Shown here: in pieces, positions 8,604 to 20,551 of the stretch
Numbering within the stretch: position 1 is the stretch's first letter
Layout: each line of letters starts with the position of its first letter
Notes under the pieces: model-generated
The model's database searches: none
Told to the model about the DNA's origin: nothing
The model's input: only the letters and a program-made list of their open reading frames with translations
Made by a program: the position numbers and the translations under genes
Assembly: GCF_001981305.1 (NCBI RefSeq)
Contig: NZ_MSCW01000007.1
Location: 620,001-684,000, forward strand
DNA: 64,000 nt
Direction of reading: 5' to 3'
DNA from: Marinobacter lutaoensis
Lineage (GTDB): Bacteria > Pseudomonadota > Gammaproteobacteria > Pseudomonadales > Oleiphilaceae

Positions 8604-9272
8604 TCAGCCGGCGACCGGTTCAACGGCCACCCGTCGGGGCCGATACTTTTCCCGCAACGCCAACACGCGCTCCCGGTAGGCCGGCGTGAGATAGGGAATC
8701 TCCAGGGTCAGGACCTGGTAGATCCCCTGCTTCAGCTCCGCCAAGCTGAGCCCCGAGGGACCGTCCGCGGCATGGGCGGTCTTCAGGTAGGCCATCCAGT
8801 TGGTGATCACCAGCCATACATTCAGGGACATGGCCCGGCGCAGCTCCTCGGGCTGGGGCTCGATGATGCCCGCTTCCGCCATTTTCTCGAAAATCAGTGT
8901 GATGGCCGCCAGACAGCGTTCGGTGAATTCGCGGTAATCCCGGCGCAGGCGGGGATCGCTGTCCAGCAGGTACTCCAAGTCACGGTGGAAAAAGCGGTAG
9001 CTCCAGAGCCCGTCGAACACCGACTCCAGATAAAAGGTAAGGTCATCCAGCGTCAGCGCGCGATCCTCGGGGATGTCCAGATAATAGTCGACGAGCTTCT
9101 CGTAGGCTTGGAAGATCTCATAAATGATGTCGGACTTGTTGCGGAAGTGGTAGTACAGGTTGCCCGGGGAAATCGCCAGGTGCGCGGCGATGTGATTGGT
9201 GGTGACGTTGCGTTCGCCCCGTTCGTTGAACAGTTCGAGGCTGGCGAGCAGGATCTTGTCTCTGGTTTTCAT
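8604..9272 (-). CDS. TetR family transcriptional regulator
   Basis: A 222-residue one-component regulator. The N-terminal helix-turn-helix is typical (LLASLELFNERGERNVTTNHIAAHLAISPGNLYYHF); the C-terminal ligand domain is divergent. It is transcribed away from an aldehyde dehydrogenase, and a perfect 16-bp palindrome sits in the shared promoter region. I infer that it represses the dehydrogenase (and the former GMC oxidoreductase) until an aldehyde, alcohol or acyl-type ligand binds. No ligand can be named from sequence. Confidence 0.93.
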   Translation of the reverse strand: MKTRDKILLASLELFNERGERNVTTNHIAAHLAISPGNLYYHFRNKSDIIYEIFQAYEKLVDYYLDIPEDRALTLDDLTFYLESVFDGLWSYRFFHRDLEYLLDSDPRLRRDYREFTERCLAAITLIFEKMAEAGIIEPQPEELRRAMSLNVWLVITNWMAYLKTAHAADGPSGLSLAELKQGIYQVLTLEIPYLTPAYRERVLALREKYRPRRVAVEPVAG

Positions 9273-9334
9273 GATACCTGGGACACTTATTGTTGTTGAC
9301 CCGGTGTCTGGCCCGATCGGCCATCACCCCTGGC

Positions 9335-9364
9335 TTGACTCCCTAGAGTATATACTCTAATAAT
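9335..9364 (+). promoter_or_regulatory. Aldehyde dehydrogenase promoter with embedded TetR operator
   Basis: TTGACT (9335-9340), an 18-bp spacer and AATAAT (9359-9364). The spacer is filled by TAGAGTATATACTCTA (9344-9359), a perfect 16-bp palindrome. A repressor bound there would block RNA polymerase directly. Confidence 0.75.
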
Positions 9365-9448
9365 ACCCCTGAACGCAAATTGCCCATTTTTTGGACAGCC
9401 GACAACAACAGGCAATCGCAGCCGGTCGGCTGCGCAGGGGAGAACGCC

Positions 9449-10894
9449 ATGGCAGCCACCGTCGTCCAGCTCACCGAAAGCAAGAAGCACATCCAGCACA
9501 CCCACCGTGTCTTCGAGGCGCAGAAACGGGCCTTCCGCAACAACCCCATGCCGTCGCTGACCGAGCGCCAGGACAACCTGCGACGGCTCAAGCAGGCCCT
9601 GCTGGACCACAAGGACCGGCTGGTGGACGCCATCGACCGGGATTTCGGCTGCCGCTCCCGGGACGAGTCCCTGATCGCCGAGGTGATGCCGTCGATCCAG
9701 GGCATCAACTATACCCTTCGGCACCTGCGCGAGTGGATGGCACCGTCGCGGCGGCACGTATCCATTCTGTTCCAGCCGGCCAGCAACAAAGTGTACTACC
9801 AGCCCAAGGGCGTGGTGGGCGTGATCGTCCCCTGGAACTACCCGCTGTACCTCGCGGTGGGCCCGCTGGTGGCCTCGCTGGCAGCCGGCAACCGGACCAT
9901 GATCAAGATGTCCGAGTATACCCCTCACACCTCCGCCCTGTTCCGGGACATCATGGAAGCCACCTTTCCGGAGGACCTGGTGTCGGTGATCAACGGCGAA
10001 GCCGACGTGGCCGCCGATTTCTCCGCCCGCCCGTTTGACCACCTGTTGTTCACTGGCTCGACATCGGTGGGCAAGCTGGTGATGCGTGCAGCGGCGGAGA
10101 ACCTGACGCCGGTCACCCTGGAACTGGGCGGCAAGTCCCCGGCCATCGTCTCGCCGGACGTGCCCCTGGCCGACGCGGCCCAGCGCATCGCGTTCGGCAA
10201 GGCGTTCAATGCCGGCCAGACCTGCGTGGCTCCCGACTATGTGCTGTGCCCGGCGGACCGGGTCAAGGGCTTTGTCGACGAGTTCCGGCGCCAGTTCGCC
10301 GCGATGTACCCGAGCCTGCGGGACAACGACGACTACACCGCCATCATCAATGAGCGCCAGTACGAACGCCTGCAAGGTTATCTGGCGGACGCCCGCGACA
10401 AGGGGGCCGAGCTGGTGGAACTGAACCCTGCCCGGGAAAATCTGGGCGCGGGCACCCGCAAGCTGCCGCTAACCCTGGTACTGCGCACCACGCCGGATAT
10501 GAAGGTGATGCAGGACGAGATTTTCGGACCGATCCTGCCCATCGTGCCCTACGGCAGCTTGGACGAGGCCGTCCACTACATCAACGACCGGCCCCGGCCT
10601 CTGGCACTGTACTTCTTCGGCTACGACCGGCAACAGCAGCAGCACGTGGTGGACAACACCCACTCCGGTGGCATGTGCATCAACGACGCCCTGATGCACG
10701 TGGCCCAGGACGACCTGCCGTTTGGTGGCATCGGCGACTCCGGCATGGGCCACTACCACGGCAAGGAAGGCTTCCTGACCTTCTCCCACCACCGGGCCAT
10801 TTTCACCAAGCAGAAGTTCAACAGCGGCAAGTTCGTCTACGCCCCCCACGGCACGGCCATGCACCGGCTGGTGTACCGTTTCTTCATCCGCTGA
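9449..10894 (+). CDS. Aldehyde dehydrogenase, coniferyl-aldehyde-dehydrogenase-like
   Basis: NAD(P)-dependent oxidation of an aldehyde to its acid. Hallmarks are VVGVIVPWNYPLYL, FTGSTSVGKLV, the general-base Glu in LELGGKSP and the catalytic Cys in GQTCVAPD. The start at ATG 9449 follows AGGGGAG and gives 481 residues; the upstream extension of the frame lacks family similarity. The C-terminus resembles class-3/coniferyl aldehyde dehydrogenases. It is controlled by the divergent TetR gene and was probably once paired with the adjoining GMC-type alcohol oxidase. The substrate is likely a medium or long aliphatic or aromatic aldehyde (inference). Confidence 0.92.
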   Translation: MAATVVQLTESKKHIQHTHRVFEAQKRAFRNNPMPSLTERQDNLRRLKQALLDHKDRLVDAIDRDFGCRSRDESLIAEVMPSIQGINYTLRHLREWMAPSRRHVSILFQPASNKVYYQPKGVVGVIVPWNYPLYLAVGPLVASLAAGNRTMIKMSEYTPHTSALFRDIMEATFPEDLVSVINGEADVAADFSARPFDHLLFTGSTSVGKLVMRAAAENLTPVTLELGGKSPAIVSPDVPLADAAQRIAFGKAFNAGQTCVAPDYVLCPADRVKGFVDEFRRQFAAMYPSLRDNDDYTAIINERQYERLQGYLADARDKGAELVELNPARENLGAGTRKLPLTLVLRTTPDMKVMQDEIFGPILPIVPYGSLDEAVHYINDRPRPLALYFFGYDRQQQQHVVDNTHSGGMCINDALMHVAQDDLPFGGIGDSGMGHYHGKEGFLTFSHHRAIFTKQKFNSGKFVYAPHGTAMHRLVYRFFIR

Positions 10895-10918
10895 CAAACG
10901 GCCGATACCCCCAACTGA

Positions 10919-11950
<1,032 letters not shown>

Positions 11951-11957
11951 GAGGTAA

Positions 11958-12212
<255 letters not shown>

Positions 12213-12235
12213 GCCCGCGTCGCCCCCCGAAACGC

Positions 12236-12270
12236 AAAAGCCCCGGCGCGGTTCCGTGCCGGGGCTTTTT
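12236..12270. terminator. Bidirectional Rho-independent terminator
   Basis: AAAAGCCCCGGC paired with GCCGGGGCTTTTT. It lies between the convergent ferredoxin and DUF945 genes and serves both. Confidence 0.9.
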
Positions 12271-12291
12271 CATGCGTGCCATCTCCGGGCG

Positions 12292-13572
12292 TTACAGCAC
12301 CGGCGGCAGAGGAAACTCCTCGCCGTTAACGGTGACCACCAGGTCCGCCAGGGTGGCAGCCAGCGTCAGGCGGTCGCCCTCCTGCACCAGCAGCCCCTGC
12401 TTGATCAACGGGGCCAGCTGCATGCGCAGCGCGGGATACTCCTCCGCCAGCGCCAGCGGCAGGCTCAGGTCGAGGTTGCCGGACAACCGCTGCATCACCA
12501 GCAGCATGGCGGCACGCTCATCCGGCGTCAGTTCCGGGTGGTGAACCTCCGCCTCGGCACGAACCTCCCCCTCCGGTGTCGCCAGGCTGACCCGGGGGAA
12601 TCCCAGGCTGAAGCCAGCGGCGGCGACATCCTGAAACGACGCCATCAGTTCCTGCATGACCCGCGCCTGGGCCTCGACATCCGGGTCGCCATCGGTCAGC
12701 GCCAAGTTCTGCAATCCGGTGAGGGCATTGGAGAAACGATTCCAGCTGTGGACCTCAAGATCATGCAGGACAAACTCCACATGATGCGGACCGTAGCTGC
12801 CCTGGGGCAGGGTCAGCTCTGACAAGGTCACGGTCAGGCTGGAGTCCAGACGGCTGCGATCGTCGTGAGCCTCGCTGTCACTCAGAATCGCCAGGCCGGA
12901 CAGAACCACCGGGGCTCCGGCCCCGGGCCGGACCGACACATTCTCGATACGAAAGGCGCCGCCCCCCAGCCAAAGGTCACCCAACAGGTGCTCCATGGAC
13001 TGATCCATTTCAATCCCGGCCACGGTCACCTCGGCATCCGGGCCCGTCAGCGCCAGCCGCGGCAATGCCATGAACATGTCCAGCTGAGAACCGGCGTCCC
13101 GCGCCTCGAGCCAGGCTTCCCCGGCGCTGGTGGTTAGAACCTCTCCGGAGTTGTCGTCCCGGATCCGGGTTTCGGGGATCGCCAGCGCCAGCCGGGCGGT
13201 TCCCCAGACCCGGGATTCCAGCGTCAGCCGGGGGGGCTCCTCCGGAAACCAGTCGGCGCCCTCCGGCGCCCAGCCGGTCGCCGGTTCAAGCACCATCAGG
13301 CTACCGGTCATGCCATGACTCACATCCCCCAGGAATTCCAGCCGGCGCTGCTCGTGAGTTTCCGGTAGCGTTACGATCGCCGTCAGGCGCACCCGGGCAC
13401 CGAGAATACCCCGGTCATACTGTTCGGTTTCCAGCTGCAGGAACGGCTGGGCATCGTTCACTTCGGTGACGGCCTGGCGCCACTGGGTTTCGGTCAGGTA
13501 ACCCACGCCCCACGGCAGGGCACCGGCAGCGGCCAGCACCACGGCTCCGGCAATGATCCATTTGCGCTTCAA
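12292..13572 (-). CDS. DUF945/YdgA family exported protein
   Basis: A 426-residue protein with an N-terminal signal/anchor segment (MKRKWIIAGAVVLAAAGALPWGVG) and a long beta-rich region in the style of the YdgA/DUF945 family. E. coli YdgA is a periplasmic protein of poorly defined function. The start codon is TTG (13570-13572), supported by AAGGAG six bases upstream and by the position of the signal sequence. It lies 31 bases after ppk1, so it is probably the third gene of hemB-ppk1-DUF945. Confidence 0.8.
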   Translation of the reverse strand: MKRKWIIAGAVVLAAAGALPWGVGYLTETQWRQAVTEVNDAQPFLQLETEQYDRGILGARVRLTAIVTLPETHEQRRLEFLGDVSHGMTGSLMVLEPATGWAPEGADWFPEEPPRLTLESRVWGTARLALAIPETRIRDDNSGEVLTTSAGEAWLEARDAGSQLDMFMALPRLALTGPDAEVTVAGIEMDQSMEHLLGDLWLGGGAFRIENVSVRPGAGAPVVLSGLAILSDSEAHDDRSRLDSSLTVTLSELTLPQGSYGPHHVEFVLHDLEVHSWNRFSNALTGLQNLALTDGDPDVEAQARVMQELMASFQDVAAAGFSLGFPRVSLATPEGEVRAEAEVHHPELTPDERAAMLLVMQRLSGNLDLSLPLALAEEYPALRMQLAPLIKQGLLVQEGDRLTLAATLADLVVTVNGEEFPLPPVL

Positions 13573-13603
13573 GGAAGGCTCCTTATTGGTTGTCGTATTG
13601 GTG

Positions 13604-15742
13604 TCAGGGTTTGCCCGTCAGACGTTCCAGCAACACCAGCTGGGCAGCGAACCGCTCCTCGCCGTCCGCGGGCTGGTTCTGAATATAACTGCCATCGGGC
13701 TGCAAAGACCAGGACTGGCAGTTGTCGGCGAGGTAGGTTTCCAGATCGTCGTGCAGGCGCGCCTGCAATGCCGGGGCCTCGATGGGAAACGCCGTTTCCA
13801 CCCGACTCAGCAGATTGCGCTCCATGCCGTCGGCGCTGGAACAGTAGAACTCGGGGTGGCCGTTGTTGCCAAAGTAGTACACCCGCGTGTGCTCCAGAAA
13901 ACGGCCAATGATCGAGCGAACCCGGATATTCTCCGACAACCCGGGCACCCCGGGCCGGAGGCAGCAGATGCCCCGCACGATCAGGTCGATCTTCACACCG
14001 GCCCGGGAGGCACGGTACAGCGCCTTGATCAGCTGGGTCTCGGTGAGGGCGTTGAACTTGAAGATGATGCGCCCCTGCTCCCCATGACCCGCTTCCCGCT
14101 CGATCAGGCTGATCAGTCGGGAATGCAGGGTGAACGGGGCATGGAACAGTTTCTTGATTTTCAGCGCCTTGCCCATGCCGGTCAGCTGCTGGAAGAGTTT
14201 GTTGACGTCATCGCCGATGGACTCGTCGCAGGTCATGAAGCTGTAGTCGGTGTACAGGCGGGCATTGCCGGCATGGTAGTTGCCCGTGCCCAGGTGCACG
14301 TAGCGTCGCAGCCGGCCCTCCTCGCGACGGACGATCAGGATCATTTTGGCGTGAGTTTTGTATCCGACCACGCCGTACACCACGATGACGCCGGCTTCCT
14401 GCAGCCGGCTGGCCAGCTCAAGGTTCTCCGCCTCGCTGAACCGGGCCCGCAGTTCGATGACCGCCGTCACCTCCTTGCCCCGCCGGGCGGCGTCGGCCAA
14501 CGCCTCGACGATCTCGGAATCGGCGCCGGTGCGATACAGGGTCTGGCGGATCGCCAGCACTTGGGGATCCTTGGCGGCTTGGCGCAACAGGTCCACCACC
14601 GGGCTGAAGTTCTCGTAGGGGTGCAGCAGCAGGATCGGCTGCTTGCGGATGGCGTCGAACATGGATTCCTTGCTGCGGATCTGCCGCGGGATGGCGGGCG
14701 AAAAGCCGGAATAGGTCAGATCCGGACGGTCCACTAGACTGCCCACCGCCATCAGCCGGGTCAGGTTCACCGGACCGTGGACCTTGTACAGATCCCGCTC
14801 GGTCAGGCCAAACTCCGTCAGCAGGAACTGCACCAGTTCCTCGGGGCAGTTGTCCGCCACCTCCAGCCGCACGCCATCGCCGAAGCGGCGGCTCAGCAGC
14901 TCGCCGCGCAGGGCCGAGGCCAGGTCTTCCAGGTCGTCCTCAAGTTCCAGGTCGGCATTCCGGGTCACCCGGAACTGGTAACAGCCCTTCACTTCCATGC
15001 CGGGGAAGAGCTCGTCGGCGTGGGCGTGGATCATGGACGACAGGAACACCAGGTTGTCGCCGCCGTCGCACACCTCGTCCGGCAACCGGACCAGGCGCGG
15101 CAGGGAACGTGGCGCCGGCACGATGGCCATGCCGGTTTCCCGGCCGAAGGCATCCTTGCCGTCCAGCTCAACGATGAAGTTGAGGCTTTTGTTCACCAGT
15201 CGGGGAAACGGGTGCGACGGGTCCAGCCCGATCGGGCTGACCACCGGCAGAATTTCCTCCTCGAAGTATTGGCGCACCCACTCCGCCTGCGCCGGTGTCC
15301 ACTCCCGCCGGCGCACGAAGTGAATGTTCTCCCTCTCCATCTCCGGAATCAGGACATTGTTGAGGATGTCGTACTGCTCGGTGATGTACTCATGGGCGAC
15401 CCGGCTGATCTCGCCAAGCACCTGCTCCGGCAACATGCCGTCCGGCCCCACGGTCTCGCGGCCGTATTTCATCTGCTGCCGCAGGCCGGCCACGCGGATT
15501 TCAAAGAACTCGTCCATGTTGCTGCTGAAGATGCAGCAGAAGATCAGGCGGTTGATCAGCGGATGGGCGGGATCCAGCGCCTGTTTCAGCACCCGGTAGT
15601 TGAACTGAAGCTGACTCAGTTCCCGGTTGAAGTAGTTTTCGCTGGCATCGAGGTCCAGCTCCTGGCTGACCGGTGGCGCCTCCACCGGCGCCGGTACGCT
15701 CTGGCTGCCTTCGGCTATCCGTCCCGTGTTTTCCGTTGTCAT
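13604..15742 (-). CDS. ppk1: Polyphosphate kinase 1
   Basis: Reversibly polymerises the gamma-phosphate of ATP into polyphosphate. Length 712. Features: N-terminal [15 protein letters not shown], the head domain [15 protein letters not shown], the catalytic core with [11 protein letters not shown] (autophosphorylated His region), [11 protein letters not shown] and the C-terminal [20 protein letters not shown]. It lies 57 bases downstream of hemB on the same strand. The predicted Pho box upstream of hemB would place it under PhoB, matching its role as a phosphate store. Confidence 0.97.
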   Translation of the reverse strand: MTTENTGRIAEGSQSVPAPVEAPPVSQELDLDASENYFNRELSQLQFNYRVLKQALDPAHPLINRLIFCCIFSSNMDEFFEIRVAGLRQQMKYGRETVGPDGMLPEQVLGEISRVAHEYITEQYDILNNVLIPEMERENIHFVRRREWTPAQAEWVRQYFEEEILPVVSPIGLDPSHPFPRLVNKSLNFIVELDGKDAFGRETGMAIVPAPRSLPRLVRLPDEVCDGGDNLVFLSSMIHAHADELFPGMEVKGCYQFRVTRNADLELEDDLEDLASALRGELLSRRFGDGVRLEVADNCPEELVQFLLTEFGLTERDLYKVHGPVNLTRLMAVGSLVDRPDLTYSGFSPAIPRQIRSKESMFDAIRKQPILLLHPYENFSPVVDLLRQAAKDPQVLAIRQTLYRTGADSEIVEALADAARRGKEVTAVIELRARFSEAENLELASRLQEAGVIVVYGVVGYKTHAKMILIVRREEGRLRRYVHLGTGNYHAGNARLYTDYSFMTCDESIGDDVNKLFQQLTGMGKALKIKKLFHAPFTLHSRLISLIEREAGHGEQGRIIFKFNALTETQLIKALYRASRAGVKIDLIVRGICCLRPGVPGLSENIRVRSIIGRFLEHTRVYYFGNNGHPEFYCSSADGMERNLLSRVETAFPIEAPALQARLHDDLETYLADNCQSWSLQPDGSYIQNQPADGEERFAAQLVLLERLTGKP

Positions 15743-15799
15743 GCTGTCCTGTTCCGTACTGGTGTTGTGTTCCTCCGGCCGGGAAGCGCCGGTGGCGTG

Positions 15800-16964
<1,165 letters not shown>

Positions 16965-17076
16965 TCGCCCGTGCCCGGCACGGCTCTTCCAGGCCGGCAG
17001 GCAGTCGCGGAGGTTGGAAACACGAAAGCGTGGACGAAGGGACAGCGAATGGGGAAACGAACCAACAGAGAAACCG

Positions 17077-17100
17077 GAGGACAGGGCCGGCCCTGTCCTC
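17077..17100 (-). repeat. 24-bp perfect palindrome after the SutA-like gene
   Basis: GAGGACAGGGCC joined to its reverse complement without spacer, 14 bases past the stop codon. The minus-strand RNA would fold into a very stable hairpin, followed by only a short U-poor run. It is either a weak terminator/RNA stabiliser or a protein site. Confidence 0.6.
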
Positions 17101-17114
17101 GCGGTCAGCCTGAC

Positions 17115-17336
17115 TCAGATGGAACGGTTGTTGAAACCGACTTCCACCTTGCGGGGCGAATCGGAACGGAAGTGGGTATCCACCTGCTGGATTTTGCCCC
17201 CCCGTTCCAGGAAAGCCTGGATGTCAGCCTCGAGCTGGGCCCGCACCCGGGCCCGACTGGCGATGGAGTGCGTATCCTCGCTGTCGCTCCCCCAGCCGCC
17301 GGACTGCTCCAGATTGCTTTCGTCGAATTCACTCAT
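17115..17336 (-). CDS. SutA-like RNA polymerase-associated small protein
   Basis: Encodes 73 residues with an acidic, disordered N-terminus (MSEFDESNLEQSGGWGSD), one helix (RARVRAQLEADIQAFLERGG) and GGKIQQVDTHF followed by a basic tail ending NNRSI. The layout, FLxRGGKxQ motif and final arginine-containing tail resemble Pseudomonas SutA, a slow-growth RNA polymerase-binding regulator of about 105 residues. This one is shorter. GGAGAG precedes the ATG. SutA-type function is inferred from partial recalled similarity only. Confidence 0.6.
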   Translation of the reverse strand: MSEFDESNLEQSGGWGSDSEDTHSIASRARVRAQLEADIQAFLERGGKIQQVDTHFRSDSPRKVEVGFNNRSI

Positions 17337-17635
17337 GGTCTTCTCTCCATCAACGAAAACAGGACTGTGAAACTGGTCTGGTAAGCGCCGTTCACGCGCT
17401 CGGCAAAGACACTGCGCCTCGACGAATACACCGCCGAAGAAACCGCCTGCGGCCTCGTCTTGGCGTCTTTATAATCCCGTTTTTGTGACGACGCTATTTA
17501 CTGACAACGCTTTTTTTGTAATTTTTTGTAAATAAAAATAAGTGATTGATTTTCATGATGATAATAGAATAACTCACAGCCAGAGTTCGTTGACACAAAA
17601 AATGAATAATGATTCACTACTTCAAAGGAGCTCGC
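17337..17635. promoter_or_regulatory. AT-rich divergent regulatory region before TetR/AidB-like operon
   Basis: 299 bases separating the SutA-like gene from the TetR gene, visibly AT-rich between about 17505 and 17620 compared with the rest of the window. It contains TTGACA (17590-17595) and the near-palindrome TGAATAATGATTCA (17603-17616), a candidate autoregulatory operator. No convincing ORF. Confidence 0.5.
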
Positions 17636-18265
17636 ATGGCCTATCGTGAAACGGAAAAAATGCGCCAGCGCAAGGCCCAGGCGCGCCAACGCATCATCGA
17701 CAGCGCCTGGGCGTGCGTGGCCAGCGGCGGCTTCCGGAACGCGCGCATCACCCGGATTGCCGGCTTGGCCGGGGTCGCCACCGGCACCATCTACCGCCAC
17801 TTCGAATCGCGGGAGGATCTGTTCGCGGAGATCTTCCGCACCGCCACCCAGCGGGAGGTGGACAAGGTGGCGGAGGCCTTGCACGGCCCGGCGGACGCCG
17901 CCGCGCGCCTGGAGGCGGCGCTGCGACGCTTCGCCGAACGGGCCCTGCGCGCGCCCACCATGGCGTGGGCCCTGATCGCCGAGCCGGTCGACCCGCAGCT
18001 GGAGGAGGAGCGGCTGCTCTATCGCCGGGCCTATGCCGAGCTCTTTGAAACAGCGATCCGGGAAGGTATCGAAGACGGCAGTTTTCCGGACCAGGACGCC
18101 CGCCTGAGCAGTACGTGTCTGGTCGGCGCCATCGCGGAAAGCCTGGTTGGGCCCCTGTCACCGACGCTGTCGGGGCAGGCGACACTCGCCAATATCGACA
18201 AAAAACGCCTGGTCGACACCCTTCTGGCCTTCTGCCTGCAGGGATTGACCGGCACCAGGAGGTAG
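17636..18265 (+). CDS. TetR family transcriptional regulator
   Basis: A 209-residue regulator with a basic N-terminus (MAYRETEKMRQRKAQARQRI) and a typical helix-turn-helix (NARITRIAGLAGVATGTIYRHF). The start at ATG 17636 follows AAAGGAG. It is separated from the acyl-CoA dehydrogenase by only two bases, so the two form an operon; the operator-like repeat upstream suggests autoregulation. An acyl-CoA or fatty-acid ligand is plausible from the partner gene but not shown by sequence. Confidence 0.93.
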   Translation: MAYRETEKMRQRKAQARQRIIDSAWACVASGGFRNARITRIAGLAGVATGTIYRHFESREDLFAEIFRTATQREVDKVAEALHGPADAAARLEAALRRFAERALRAPTMAWALIAEPVDPQLEEERLLYRRAYAELFETAIREGIEDGSFPDQDARLSSTCLVGAIAESLVGPLSPTLSGQATLANIDKKRLVDTLLAFCLQGLTGTRR

Positions 18266-18267
18266 CC

Positions 18268-19968
18268 ATGACCGCGCACCAGTCCAAACCCGAATGTCAC
18301 ATGCCCCAGACCGAGGACCGCTATCTGGCGGTCACCCATGACGTGTTCAACCAGCCACCGGCGCTGGAAAATTACAACCTCTACCAGCAGGACACGGCCC
18401 TCAGGGAAGCCGTCGCCCGGGAAAGTGGCCGGGCCGCCACCGATGAGCTGAACGCCTTCGGGGAACTGGCCGGCAAGGCGGAAACCATCGACCTCGGATT
18501 TCGCGCCAACGCCAATAAACCGGTGTTCCATACCCACGACCGCTTCGGTCACCGCATCGACGAGGTGGATTTCCATCCGGCTTACCACGAGCTGATGCGG
18601 ATCGCTCTGGAGCACGGCCTGCACAGCAGCCCCTGGACCCAACCGGGCCCCGGCGCCCATGTCATTCGCGCCGCCAAGTACTACATGCACTCCCAGGTGG
18701 AGGCCGCCCACTGCTGCCCGGTGACCATGACCTTCGCCGCCATACCCTCGATCCGCCAGCAGCCGGACCTGGCCCGGATCTGGGAGCCGAAGATCCTGGC
18801 CAACCACTACGACCCCAGGAACGTGCCCGACGGCGACAAGACGTCGGTGACCATCGGCATGGCGATGACCGAGAAACAAGGGGGCAGCGACGTCCGCGCC
18901 AACACCACCCGAGCCTACCCGGTCGGCACCGAGGGGCCCGGCCAGCCGTACGAGCTGGTAGGCCACAAGTGGTTTGTCTCGGCGCCCATGTGCGATGCCT
19001 TCCTGGTCCTGGCACAGGCACCCGGCGGCCTGTCCTGTTTCCTGATGCCACGCTGGCGCCCCGACGGCAGCAAGAATCCCTGGCAGATCCAGCGCCTGAA
19101 AAACAAGATGGGCAACGTCGCCAACGCCTCCAGCGAGGCGGAACTGCGCGGTGCCCTGGCCTGGATGGTGGGCGAGGAAGGCCGGGGCGTGCGGACCATC
19201 ATTGAGATGGTGGCCATGACCCGGTTCGACTGCATGATCGGCAGCGCGGCGGGCATGCGCCAAGCCGTGGCCCAGGCCAGCCACCATTGCCGCCATCGCA
19301 GCGCCTTCGGAGCCCGACTCAGTGATCAGCCGCTGATGCAGAACGTGCTCGCCGACCTGGCTCTGGAAAGCGAGGCCGCCCTGGCCTACACCCTGCGCAT
19401 CGCCCGCGCCCTGGACCAACAGGATCAGGAGCACGAACGCCTGCTGGCGCGCCTGGCGACGCCGGTGGGCAAGTATTGGATCTGCAAGCGCACACCAAAC
19501 CACGCCTATGAGGCCATGGAATGCATCGGCGGCAGCGGTGTCATGGAGGACTGCATCATGCCCCGGCTGTTCCGGGAATCGCCGGTAAACGCCATCTGGG
19601 AAGGCAGCGGCAACGTTCAGTGCCTGGACACCCTGCGGGCACTGCAGAAAGAACCCGACACCCTGCATGCCTTCTTTGCCGAAGCGGCATTGGCGACTGG
19701 CGCCGACACCCGGTTCGACCGTTTCCTCGGCCGCCTGAAGGACGACTTTGCCGACATCAGCGACTTCCAGTACCGGGCCCGCAATCTGGTCGACCGCATG
19801 GCCCTGGCGCTGCAGGCGTCCCTGCTGATCCGGCATGCCCCGACGGCGGTCGCCGACGCCTTCTGTGCCTCACGGCTGGAACCGCGGACGGCCATGAACT
19901 ACGGCAACCTGCCCTCGGGAACGGATGCCGCCAGCATTATCAAACGGGCCACGCCTGTAGTAGGCTGA
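18268..19968 (+). CDS. AidB-like acyl-CoA dehydrogenase family protein
   Basis: A 566-residue FAD protein of the AidB branch. It shares the signature HDVFNQPPALENYNLYQQD near the N-terminus, then CPVTMTFAA, GMAMTEKQGGSDVRANTTRA, GHKWFVSAPM, MTRFDCMIGSA and MPRLFRESPVNAIWEGSGN. E. coli AidB takes part in the adaptive response to alkylation and binds DNA; many homologues are annotated only as acyl-CoA dehydrogenases. The TetR partner, rather than Ada, suggests different control here. AGGAGG precedes the ATG. Confidence 0.9.
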   Translation: MTAHQSKPECHMPQTEDRYLAVTHDVFNQPPALENYNLYQQDTALREAVARESGRAATDELNAFGELAGKAETIDLGFRANANKPVFHTHDRFGHRIDEVDFHPAYHELMRIALEHGLHSSPWTQPGPGAHVIRAAKYYMHSQVEAAHCCPVTMTFAAIPSIRQQPDLARIWEPKILANHYDPRNVPDGDKTSVTIGMAMTEKQGGSDVRANTTRAYPVGTEGPGQPYELVGHKWFVSAPMCDAFLVLAQAPGGLSCFLMPRWRPDGSKNPWQIQRLKNKMGNVANASSEAELRGALAWMVGEEGRGVRTIIEMVAMTRFDCMIGSAAGMRQAVAQASHHCRHRSAFGARLSDQPLMQNVLADLALESEAALAYTLRIARALDQQDQEHERLLARLATPVGKYWICKRTPNHAYEAMECIGGSGVMEDCIMPRLFRESPVNAIWEGSGNVQCLDTLRALQKEPDTLHAFFAEAALATGADTRFDRFLGRLKDDFADISDFQYRARNLVDRMALALQASLLIRHAPTAVADAFCASRLEPRTAMNYGNLPSGTDAASIIKRATPVVG

Positions 19969-20023
19969 CGGGCAACGACACCCCTCCACCGCGCCGACCG
20001 GCGCGGTCACCCGACGGAGCCCT

Positions 20024-20365
20024 ATGTCTGACGCCCTGAGAAAACTGTTGAACCAGGCCGCTGGAACGCATCCGGTGATCACGCCGCATGTCGGCGTGAT
20101 GACACTGCACTTTCAGCTCTACGGCTGCCCGGACCTGAAAACCAAGCGCAAGGCCTTCGCCGCCATGCGCGCGGTCTGGGGCCGGGAGCCGGACTTGGCC
20201 GTGGCTGAAACCGCCGACCAGGACGCCCTGGACTGCGCCACCTGGACGGTCGCCGCGCTCGGCGCCTCGGCCATGCAGATCCAGCAGCGCCTGGACGCGG
20301 TGGAAAAGGCGATCGAGGAGCGCATCGACGCCGCCATCCTGGACGTGCACCGGGAAATCCTCTGA
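20024..20365 (+). CDS. DUF503-like protein
   Basis: A 113-residue protein. After a short helix the pattern HVGVMTLHFQLYGCPDLKTKRKAF, AVAETADQDALDCATWTVAALGA resembles DUF503 (small proteins with a beta strand, the SLKxKR turn, and VAEVGDQD). Function unknown for the family. It follows the acyl-CoA dehydrogenase by 55 bases and may be co-transcribed. Confidence 0.65.
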   Translation: MSDALRKLLNQAAGTHPVITPHVGVMTLHFQLYGCPDLKTKRKAFAAMRAVWGREPDLAVAETADQDALDCATWTVAALGASAMQIQQRLDAVEKAIEERIDAAILDVHREIL

Positions 20366-20551
20366 ACCGCCACCGGATCACCGCCGTGTGGCGCCCAACG
20401 GTCCCACGCCGTATACTACGCCTCCTCAGGGATACCCGTGGTACCCGCCGGACGCGGGCGACCCGTGTGCCAGAGCCGGCCGCCGCGCCGGCGCGTTCGA
20501 GGGGCATCCGGAACCGGCCCGTCGAATGACCACTGTTTGTGTGTGGTGCCT

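Noticed and set aside
17010..17080. Purine-rich stretch with several GGA triplets as a second RsmZ-like RNA
   Set aside because: The GGAs are mostly not in hairpin loops and no intrinsic terminator with a T-run follows on that strand.
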